Assembly: GCA_964496975.1 (NCBI GenBank)
Contig: CAZCBN010000105.1
Location: forward strand, 1-11,517
Direction: 5' to 3'
From: CAZCBN01 sp964496975
Lineage (GTDB): Bacteria; Planctomycetota; Phycisphaerae; Phycisphaerales; UBA1924
DNA: 11,517 nt
This document shows, piece by piece, positions 1-6,282 of this stretch (positions are counted from its first letter, which is position 1; every line of letters starts with the position of its first letter). The notes beneath the pieces are model-generated. The model saw nothing but the letters and a program-made list of their open reading frames with translations, was not told where the DNA came from and made no database searches. Both the position numbers and the translations under genes were made by a program.

Positions 1-112
1 GGGGGGGTTGGGGGGGGGGGGGGGGGTGGGTGGTGGTGCGGGGACGGTCGGGGTGGGCGCGGCGGGGGTGGGGGGGGGGGTGGGGGGGGGGGGGGGGACG
101 GGGGCGGCGCGG
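1..112. other. Poly-G dominated tract, possible G-quadruplex region or sequence artefact
   Basis: Almost pure G on the + strand, with uninterrupted G runs at 10-26 (17 G), 70-80 (11 G) and 82-97 (16 G), broken by single T, C or A. There is no plausible coding content: an open frame here translates to Gly/Trp/Arg only. If real, the + strand could form several overlapping G-quadruplexes and would be prone to slippage. Because it lies at the very edge of the window and is so homopolymeric, it could also come from poly-G base calling at a contig end. Confidence 0.6.
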
Positions 113-354
113 GGTACCTTGTTGTGGGGATGCTGGAACAGTCGGGGGTGGTGGACCGCTTGACACGGGGGCGGCGGGGGCGTTTTCTCCCGCTTGGGGA
201 CGGGGCTTGGGATGGGGCGGCTGGGGTTGGACCGAAGGGGTGTTTTGGGCGATGGGACGGGGCGGCCGAGACGGCGGGCCCTGGTGGGATGGGCTCGGCC
301 GCGGGGCGACGCAGGCGGCTTGGACGGGGTTTGCTCAGCCTGAATGGGATCGTC
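113..354. other. G-rich non-coding leader upstream of topA
   Basis: The topA reading frame stays open back to an ATG at 124, but the upstream translation is Gly/Trp/Arg-rich and resembles no part of topoisomerase I. I therefore treat this stretch as leader or intergenic DNA. It holds a possible promoter (160-188) and clustered G runs around 196-222 that could form a G-quadruplex in the mRNA-like strand. No Shine-Dalgarno site stands out before the chosen topA start. Confidence 0.45.
160..188 (+). promoter_or_regulatory. Possible sigma-70-like promoter for topA
   Basis: A perfect TTGACA at 160-165 is followed, after a 17-nt spacer, by TTTTCT at 183-188, which matches only three of six positions of the -10 consensus. 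The T-rich patch is one of very few in this G-rich leader. It would give a 5' leader of about 160 nt before topA. The -35 match is good and the -10 weak, so the call is tentative. Confidence 0.3.
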
Positions 355-3300
355 ATGGCGAAGAAGGTTGCAAAGAAGGCTGGGGCGAGGACCAAGGCCG
401 CGGCGAAGGGGAAGGCGGCGGTCGGGGCGGCCGGCGGCGGTGGGTCTGGCGGTGGGAGCGGGGGTGGGAGTGGGGGCGGCCGATCGGGCGGTCGGAGCCG
501 GCAGAGCTACACGGCGGGGAGCGCGAAGGGCAAGCACCTGGTGATCGTGGAGAGCCCGAGCAAGGCGAAGACGATCAACAAGTATCTGGGCGACGACTAC
601 GTGGTGCTGGCGAGCATCGGGCACGTGCGGGACCTGCCGAGCAAGGGGAAGAAGGGGGAGAAGAGCCCGGTGCCCGGGGTGGACCTGCAGCGGCGGTTCA
701 CGCCGACGTATCAGATTTTGGAGGGGAAGGAGCAGGTCATCAAGGACCTGCAGCGGGCGGCGAAGGACGCGCAGAGCACGGGCGGCACGGTGTGGTTCGC
801 GACGGACTTGGACCGCGAGGGCGAGGCGATCGCGTGGCACCTGGCGCAGGAGCTTGGGATCAGCAGCGCGGCGGCGAAGCGGGTGGTGTTCGCGGCGATC
901 ACGAAGGGGGAGATCGAGCGGGCGTTCGGGAACCCGCACCCGATCAACGAGGACCGGGTGAACGCGCAGCAGGCGCGGCGGATCCTCGATCGCATCGTGG
1001 GCTACCAGGTGAGCCCGCTGCTGTGGAAGAAGGTGGCGCGGGGGCTGAGCGCGGGCCGGGTGCAGAGCGTGGCGGTGCGGCTTGTGGTGGAGCGGGAGCG
1101 GGCGATCCGTGCGTTTGTGCCGGACGAGCACTGGGGGGTGACGGGGTACTTCACGCTGTCGGCCGGTGAGGCGGCGAAGCTGGGGCCGGAGTGGCGGGCG
1201 TTCATGTCGCGTCGCGACGAGAAGAACCACGGGCCCACGGTGAAGATGCAGAACGGGTGGCTCGGGGAGCGGGGGGCGATCCGGGCGGAGCTGGTGGAGG
1301 TGAACGGGCAGAAGTTTGACGTGTCGCAGGACGCGGGGCGGGTGGAGCTGCCGACGCTTTCGAGCGGGGACGCGCTGGACCCGCGGGCGTCGGCGCCGCG
1401 GGTCGCGGCGAAGTTTGACCGCGCGGAGACGTGCGACCTGAGCGGGCGCGTGGTGGCCGTGGCGGAGGCGGCGGGGCTGCGCGACGTGAAGGTGGTGGTG
1501 CGGGAGGACGCGGAGGGCCGCGGGCCGGCGCGGTGGGTGCGGACGGTGCAGGGGACGGCGGACGCGGGGGCGTCGTACCGGGTGAAGAGCATCGAGACGA
1601 AGCGTGTGACGACGCGTCCGAGCCCGCCGTTCATCACGAGCACGCTGCAGCAGGCGGCGAGCAGCCGGCTGGGGTTCGGGGCGCAGCGGACGATGCGCGC
1701 GGCGCAGGCGTTGTACGAGGGCGTGACGATCCCCGGCGAGGGGCCGGTGGGGTTGATCACGTACATGCGAACGGACAGCACGCACCTGAGCGCGGACGCG
1801 CTTGGGATGGCGCGGGGGTACATCGAGAAGACGTTTGGGCGGAAGTATCTGCCGGAGAAGGCGAACCTTTACAAGAGCTCGAACAAGGACGCGCAGGAGG
1901 CGCACGAGGCGATCCGGCCGACGGAGGCCGCGCGGCACCCGGACAGCGTCGCCAAGCATCTGAAGCCCGATGAGGCGCGGCTGTATCGGCTGATCTGGGA
2001 GCGGTTTGTCGGGTGCCAGATGGTGCCGGCGGAGTGGGACAGCACGGCGGTGCTTTTGGAGGGGGGCCGAGGCGGCTCGGAGAGCCGCCCCACCCAAGCG
2101 CGGAGCGTCGGGACGTGCGTGTTCCGGGCGACGGGGCGGCGGCTGGCGTTTGACGGGTTTTATCGCGTGACGGGGGTGCCGCTGACGGGGGATGAGCTGG
2201 TGCTTCCGTCGGGGCTTGCGGAGGGCGTGGGGGCGTGGCCGTTTGAGATGGAGGTGGAGCAGAAGTTTTCGAGCCCGCCGCCGCGGTACACGGAGGCGAG
2301 CCTGATCAAGGACCTGGAGAGCGAGGGGATCGGGCGGCCCAGCACGTACGCGTCGATCATCTCGGTGATCCAGGACCGGAAGTATGTGGAGCAGGTGGAG
2401 CGGCGGTTCCACTCGACCGACCTGGGCGAGGTGGTGACGGACAAGCTGATCGAGGCGTTCCCGAAGCTGATGGACGTGGGCTACACGCGGGAGATGGAGA
2501 GCGAGCTGGACAAGGTGGAAGAGGAGCACCTTGACTGGATCGAGATGCTGGAGCGGTTCTACGGCGACTTCAGGGTGAGCCTGGCGCGGGCGGAGGATGA
2601 GCTGGGGCACGCGAAGGCCGAGGTGCGGCCGGCGCCGGCGGAGTATGTGTGCGAGAAGTGCGGCAGCACGCTGGTGTACCGGTTCGGGAAGAACGGGCGG
2701 TTTTTGAGCTGTGCGCGGTACCCCGAGTGCACGTACGCGTGCCCGTGCGACCGGCTCGGGAGGCCCCGTAAGGCGGAGTTTGTGAACGTGCGGTGCCCGA
2801 AGACGGGCCGGGCGATGGTGCGGCGGACGGGGCGGTTCGGGCCCTTCCTGACGACGGCGCTGGAGGAGGGGGAGAGCCAGGACGTCGGGATCATTCTGAA
2901 CCTGGACAAGGCGGGGCGGGTGACGGCGCCGAGCCGGCCCGCGCTGGTGACGGCGCTGCCGTGCCCGACGTGCCAGAGCCCGCTGAACCTGCGGGACGGG
3001 ATCCGCGGGCCTTGGCTCGGGTGCTCGCGGTTCCCCAAGTGCCGGGGGCGGGGGAAGTGGGCGGAGCTGCCGGAGGCGGAGCGGGGGGCGCTGGAGAAGC
3101 AGCTCGCGGCGCACAACGCGGCGCACCCGATCCTGCGGATCGAGACGATGGACGGGAGGCCGCTGACGGACGCGAGCGGGAAGCCGCTGAAGGATGCGCC
3201 GACGATCGAGGCGCTTGTGTCTGATGGTGGGGTGTCGGATGGTGGGGCCATCGATGGCGGCGGTGCCGACGGCGGGGCGATGGACGGCGGCGGTCTGGAG

Positions 3301-3363
3301 GGCGGGGCCGCGGATGGTGGGGACGCGGCGGCGGGGGAGATGGAGCTGGAGGCGGTGGGCTGA
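355..3363 (+). CDS. topA: DNA topoisomerase I (type IA) with low-complexity tails
   Basis: Relaxes negatively supercoiled DNA by cutting one strand through a 5'-phosphotyrosine link. The TOPRIM domain starts near residue 62 with VIVESPSKAKT (Glu66) and continues to DLDREGE (Asp151, Asp153, Glu155 bind Mg). The catalytic tyrosine is Tyr470 in ITYMRTDS. Two intact C-terminal zinc ribbons show identical C-X2-C-X16-C-X5-C spacing (766/769/786/792 and 870/873/890/896). Between them lies a third ribbon-like repeat lacking most cysteines. I chose ATG 355 (1002 residues) over ATG 124 because it begins MAKKVAKKAG and the upstream translation is nonsense. The protein is longer than E. coli TopA (865). 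The extra length is a basic Lys/Ala plus Gly-Ser N-tail of about 60 residues, a longer region between residues 260 and 408, a palindrome-derived insertion at about 570-580 and an acidic DGG-repeat C-tail. ppc follows after 42 bp. Confidence 0.96.
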   Translation: MAKKVAKKAGARTKAAAKGKAAVGAAGGGGSGGGSGGGSGGGRSGGRSRQSYTAGSAKGKHLVIVESPSKAKTINKYLGDDYVVLASIGHVRDLPSKGKKGEKSPVPGVDLQRRFTPTYQILEGKEQVIKDLQRAAKDAQSTGGTVWFATDLDREGEAIAWHLAQELGISSAAAKRVVFAAITKGEIERAFGNPHPINEDRVNAQQARRILDRIVGYQVSPLLWKKVARGLSAGRVQSVAVRLVVERERAIRAFVPDEHWGVTGYFTLSAGEAAKLGPEWRAFMSRRDEKNHGPTVKMQNGWLGERGAIRAELVEVNGQKFDVSQDAGRVELPTLSSGDALDPRASAPRVAAKFDRAETCDLSGRVVAVAEAAGLRDVKVVVREDAEGRGPARWVRTVQGTADAGASYRVKSIETKRVTTRPSPPFITSTLQQAASSRLGFGAQRTMRAAQALYEGVTIPGEGPVGLITYMRTDSTHLSADALGMARGYIEKTFGRKYLPEKANLYKSSNKDAQEAHEAIRPTEAARHPDSVAKHLKPDEARLYRLIWERFVGCQMVPAEWDSTAVLLEGGRGGSESRPTQARSVGTCVFRATGRRLAFDGFYRVTGVPLTGDELVLPSGLAEGVGAWPFEMEVEQKFSSPPPRYTEASLIKDLESEGIGRPSTYASIISVIQDRKYVEQVERRFHSTDLGEVVTDKLIEAFPKLMDVGYTREMESELDKVEEEHLDWIEMLERFYGDFRVSLARAEDELGHAKAEVRPAPAEYVCEKCGSTLVYRFGKNGRFLSCARYPECTYACPCDRLGRPRKAEFVNVRCPKTGRAMVRRTGRFGPFLTTALEEGESQDVGIILNLDKAGRVTAPSRPALVTALPCPTCQSPLNLRDGIRGPWLGCSRFPKCRGRGKWAELPEAERGALEKQLAAHNAAHPILRIETMDGRPLTDASGKPLKDAPTIEALVSDGGVSDGGAIDGGGADGGAMDGGGLEGGAADGGDAAAGEMELEAVG
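2071..2093 (-). repeat. Intragenic palindromic element, copy 1 (inside topA)
   Basis: An 8-bp perfect inverted repeat (GGCGGCTC, loop GGA, GAGCCGCC; 2071-2089) is followed by CCAC, so the minus strand reads GTGG directly 5' of the hairpin. It is read in frame as GGSESRPT, between LLE and the conserved TCVFRATGR segment. Homologues I know normally have a short loop there. It matches the element in ppc (5121-5143) in length, loop and core, so I call it a dispersed repeat that has become coding. Strand follows the GTRG motif of REP-type elements and is an inference. Confidence 0.6.
3223..3327 (+). repeat. Tandem 15-bp repeat encoding seven DGGxx pentapeptides
   Basis: Residues 957-991 of topA form seven exact five-residue units: DGGVS, DGGAI, DGGGA, DGGAM, DGGGL, EGGAA, DGGDA. 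At DNA level the unit is 15 bp, with GAYGG(T/C)GGG-like cores that vary in the third codon base. The acidic, glycine-rich stretch is probably disordered. It lies after the last zinc ribbon and close to the stop, where length changes would be tolerated. Confidence 0.8.
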
Positions 3364-3405
3364 GGGGCCGGGTTCGGCCGGGCGGCGCGGGCGTAGGCTG
3401 TTGAT
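3364..3405. other. Short topA-ppc spacer with a small inverted repeat
   Basis: The 42-bp gap contains a 5-bp inverted repeat (GGCCG, loop GGTT, CGGCC; 3366-3379) immediately after the topA stop, then the TAGGCT motif before ppc. The hairpin has no following T run, so it is at best a weak terminator. In DNA this G+C-rich a stem of this size may arise by chance. Confidence 0.3.
3394..3399 (+). promoter_or_regulatory. Putative -10 element TAGGCT upstream of ppc
   Basis: TAGGCT fits the TANNNT pattern of -10 boxes in GC-rich bacteria and ends 6 nt before the ppc ATG, so transcription would start at or next to the A of ATG. There is no Shine-Dalgarno site before ppc, which agrees with a leaderless mRNA. 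The same seven bases (TAGGCTG) occur before the HAMP gene at 6266. No convincing -35 box is visible. Confidence 0.4.
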
Positions 3406-6216
3406 ATGCAGCAGTCTGATGCGCAGTTGTTGTGCGGGGCGTTGGAGGCGGCGGTGGAAGGCGGGCCCCTGGAGGGGGCGCACGCGCTGGCGTCGCGGCT
3501 CGCGGCGATGTGCGCCGAGGCGGGGGACGCGGACGAGCACCCGGCGCGGGACGAGGCGGCGCGGGTGATCGCGGGGCTCTCGACGGCGGAGCTGGGGGAC
3601 ATGCTGCGGGTGTCGGCGGTGCGGTTTCACCTGCTGAACAAGGCGGAGCAGCTGCAGATCGCCGCGGTGAACCGGGAGCGGGAGCGGGCGGCGACGGCGG
3701 AGAGGCCGCGGCGGGAGTCGATCGACGAGGCGGTGCGGGCGCTGGCGGCGGGGGGCGTGCCGCTGGAGGGCGTGCTGTCGGCGCTCGCGCGGCTTGACAT
3801 CCAGCCGACGCTGACGGCGCACCCGACCGAGGCGCGGCGGCGGAGCGTGCTGACGAAGCAGCAGGAGGCGGCGGAGTGTGCGCAGGCGCTGCGGCGCAGC
3901 GACCTGCTGGAGGGGGAGCGGGCGGGGCTGCGCGACCGGCTGCGCGACCTGGTGCAGTTGATGCTGGTGACGGACGACGTGCGCGCGCGGCGGCTCGACG
4001 TGCCGGACGAGGTGCGGAACGGGCTCTACTTTTTGACGACGACGATCTGGGACGCGGTGCCGCGGCTGTCGCGGGACGTGGCGCGGTCGGTGTCGGGGGC
4101 GTACGGGGTGACGCTCTCGCCGGCGGACGTGCCGTGCGTGCTGCGGTACCGGTCGTGGATCGGGGGCGACCGCGACGGCAACCCGAACGTGACGCACGCG
4201 GTGACGCGGGAGACGCTGCGGACGCTGCGGGCGGCGGCGGTGGAGCTGTACCAGGCGGACCTGCTGAAGCTGCGGCACGAGCTGAGCGTCTCGACGCTGC
4301 GGGCGCCGACGCCGGTGGAGCTGGTGGAGTCGATCCGCGGGGTGGGGCGGGAGAGCGTGGAGGAGGGGGACTATCTGGAGCACGTGCGGCGCGAGCCGTT
4401 CCGCGTGAAGCTGATGGAGATGTCGGGGCGGCTCGCGCGGGACGGGTCGTACACGGCGGCGGCGCTGCTGGACGACCTGTGCCTGCTGCGGCGGTCGCTG
4501 CACGCGGTGGGGCTCGCGCGGCAGGCGGACGAGGGGCCGCTGGCGGACCTGATCGTGCGGGCGAAGACGTTTGGGCTGCACCTGGCGGCGCTGGACGTGC
4601 GGCAGCACAGCCGGGTGCACGAGGCGGCGGCGGAGGAGCTGCTGCGGCTCGCGGGCGTGGAGGCGTCGTACCGGTCGCTGGACGAGGGGGCGCGGCTTGC
4701 GCTGCTGACGCGGGAGCTCTCGGGGCCCAGGCCGCTGCGGCCGGTGGGGGCGGTGGTGTCGGCGGAGACGGCGGAGCTGCTGTCGACGCTGGAGACGGTG
4801 CGCGAGGCGCTGCGGGAGGAGCCCTTGAGCATCGGGTCGTACATCGTCTCGATGACGCACGACGTGAGCGACATGCTGGAGGTGCTGCTGCTGTTCAAGG
4901 AGACGGGGCTGTACCGTCCGGCGAACGCGGGGCGGCTTGCGGAGAGCGAGCTGGACCTGGTGCCGTTGTTCGAGACGATCGATGACCTGGAGCGCGGGCC
5001 GGCGCTGCTCGGGGCGATGCTGGACCACGGGGCGTATCGGGCGCACCTGGAGGCGCGGGCGCGGGGGGTTGCGGGAGGAAATCGAGGGGAAGAAGGAAGA
5101 GAGGGGGAAGAGGTCGGAGGGTCGGCTCGGAGCGCCGACCTACCCCTGGGACCAGACGCGGGATCGGGGCTGTTTCAGGAGGTGATGCTGGGGTACTCCG
5201 ACTCCAACAAGGACGGCGGGTACCTGATGGCCAACACCGCCCTGCACGCGGCGCAGGACACGCTGAGCGCCGTGTGCCGCGAGCGGGGGGTGGACTTCCG
5301 GTTCTTCCACGGGCGCGGGGGCACGGTGGGTCGCGGCGGGGGGCGGGCGAACCGGGCGATTCTGGCGGCGCCGCCGCGGTCGCGGACGGGGCGGATCCGG
5401 TTCACGGAACAGGGGGAGGTGATCAGCTTCCGGTATGCGCTGCCGGCGATTGCGCACCGGCACCTGGAGCAGATCGTCGGGGCGATGCTGACGGCGACGG
5501 CGGCGGGGCCCGGGCACGCCGACGCGACGCCCGAGCTGCACGCGCTGCTGCACCGCCTGGCGCGGCGGAGCATGGAGGCGTACCGCGGGCTGATCGACGA
5601 CGCGGCGTTCTGGCCCTGGTACTGCGCGGTGAGCCCGATCGCGCACATCGGGGGGCTGCCGATCGCGAGCCGGCCGGTGAGCCGTGCGGCGGGGGCGTTT
5701 GAGTTTGACTCGCTGCGGGCGATCCCGTGGGTGTTCGCGTGGATCCAGATGCGGTACACGGTGCCGGGGTGGTACGGGCTCGGGACGGCGGCGGCGGGGC
5801 TTTCTGAGGCGGACCGTCGGTCGCTCTCGGAGGCGTACCGGCGGTGGCCCATCTTTGCGGCGGTGATCGACAACGCGCAGCTCGAGCTTGCGCGGGCGAG
5901 GCTGCCGCTGGCGTCGCGGTACGCGGCGCAGGTGCCGGGGGGCGCGGCGCTGCACGCGAGGATCGCGGGGGAGTATGCGCTCGCGCGGCGTGCGGTGCTG
6001 GAGATCACGGGGGAGCCGGTGCTGATCGCGCACGCGCCGGTGATCCGGCAGTCGATCGTGGCGCGGAACCCGTGGACAGACCCGTTGAACCTGGCGCAGG
6101 TGGAGCTGCTGCGGCGCTTCGCCTCGGCGGGGGACGACACGGAGCGGGCGGCGCTGAAGGGGGTGCTGTTCGCGAGCATCAACGCGCTCGCGGCGGCGAT
6201 GCAGTCGACGGGGTGA
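3406..6216 (+). CDS. ppc: Phosphoenolpyruvate carboxylase
   Basis: Carboxylates phosphoenolpyruvate with bicarbonate to oxaloacetate, refilling the TCA cycle in the cytoplasm. Family landmarks appear in order: LTAHPTEARRR with His139 (E. coli His138), GGDRDGNPN at 253-261, QEVMLGYSDSNKDGG from residue 591, FHGRGGTVGRGGG from 634, FTEQGEVISFRY, the SRPVSR and DSLRAIPWVFAW region, and a C-terminus ending MQSTG where E. coli has MRNTG. It has 936 residues against 883 in E. coli. Part of the excess is an insertion at about residues 553-590, just before the VMLGYSDS loop, rich in Gly, Glu and Arg and carrying a palindromic element. ATG 3406 gives MQQSDAQLLCGALEAA and places His139 at the expected distance. 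No Shine-Dalgarno site is present. The allosteric C-terminal region appears intact. Confidence 0.97.
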   Translation: MQQSDAQLLCGALEAAVEGGPLEGAHALASRLAAMCAEAGDADEHPARDEAARVIAGLSTAELGDMLRVSAVRFHLLNKAEQLQIAAVNRERERAATAERPRRESIDEAVRALAAGGVPLEGVLSALARLDIQPTLTAHPTEARRRSVLTKQQEAAECAQALRRSDLLEGERAGLRDRLRDLVQLMLVTDDVRARRLDVPDEVRNGLYFLTTTIWDAVPRLSRDVARSVSGAYGVTLSPADVPCVLRYRSWIGGDRDGNPNVTHAVTRETLRTLRAAAVELYQADLLKLRHELSVSTLRAPTPVELVESIRGVGRESVEEGDYLEHVRREPFRVKLMEMSGRLARDGSYTAAALLDDLCLLRRSLHAVGLARQADEGPLADLIVRAKTFGLHLAALDVRQHSRVHEAAAEELLRLAGVEASYRSLDEGARLALLTRELSGPRPLRPVGAVVSAETAELLSTLETVREALREEPLSIGSYIVSMTHDVSDMLEVLLLFKETGLYRPANAGRLAESELDLVPLFETIDDLERGPALLGAMLDHGAYRAHLEARARGVAGGNRGEEGREGEEVGGSARSADLPLGPDAGSGLFQEVMLGYSDSNKDGGYLMANTALHAAQDTLSAVCRERGVDFRFFHGRGGTVGRGGGRANRAILAAPPRSRTGRIRFTEQGEVISFRYALPAIAHRHLEQIVGAMLTATAAGPGHADATPELHALLHRLARRSMEAYRGLIDDAAFWPWYCAVSPIAHIGGLPIASRPVSRAAGAFEFDSLRAIPWVFAWIQMRYTVPGWYGLGTAAAGLSEADRRSLSEAYRRWPIFAAVIDNAQLELARARLPLASRYAAQVPGGAALHARIAGEYALARRAVLEITGEPVLIAHAPVIRQSIVARNPWTDPLNLAQVELLRRFASAGDDTERAALKGVLFASINALAAAMQSTG
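5062..5175 (+). other. Purine-rich in-frame insertion within ppc
   Basis: Where other PEP carboxylases pass directly from the helix ending YRAHLxAR to QEVMLGYSDS, this gene has roughly 38 extra residues, rich in Gly, Glu, Arg and Ser. The DNA at about 5075-5120 is an A/G-rich run quite unlike the GCG/CGG/CTG codons on either side, followed by the palindrome at 5121-5143. The boundaries are estimated by comparison with remembered family members. The reading frame is preserved. Confidence 0.65.
5121..5143 (-). repeat. Intragenic palindromic element, copy 2 (inside ppc)
   Basis: Inverted repeat GTCGGCTC, loop GGA, GCGCCGAC (5121-5139; one mismatched pair), followed by CTAC, so the minus strand reads GTAG directly 5' of the hairpin. 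It shares the loop, the 23-bp length and most of the stem with 2071-2093 in topA. Stem pair 2 is T-A here and G-C there, a compensatory change. Its first base is codon position 3, whereas in topA it is position 1, so the two copies encode different peptides. Confidence 0.6.
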
Positions 6217-6282
6217 GGCGGGAGGCCGTTGAGGCGTGCTTCGGGTGAGACGGGGGCGGGGGTGATAGGCTGCGCACTGGCG
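6217..6282. other. ppc-HAMP gene spacer
   Basis: A 66-bp gap with no strong terminator. It holds a G-rich patch and the TAGGCTG motif. The HAMP-gene frame remains open back to an ATG at 6229, but those 18 residues (MRRASGETGAGVIGCALA) come before a typical signal-anchor start and overlap the motif. I therefore leave them out of the gene. Confidence 0.4.
6266..6271 (+). promoter_or_regulatory. Putative -10 element TAGGCT upstream of the HAMP gene
   Basis: TAGGCTG here is identical to the heptamer before ppc (3394-3400). It ends 11 nt before the ATG at 6283, so a transcript would have at most a few untranslated bases. No Shine-Dalgarno site follows it. This supports ATG 6283 over ATG 6229 as the start. 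Confidence 0.4.

Noticed and set aside
124..354. Upstream extension of topA to ATG 124
   Set aside because: The extra 77 residues are Gly/Trp/Arg-rich translation of G-rich DNA. MAKKVAKKAG at 355 is a much better N-terminus.
2559..3602. Minus-strand open frame opposite the topA C-terminus
   Set aside because: Ser/Pro/Ala-rich and mirrors the DGG repeat and zinc ribbons. No family resemblance.
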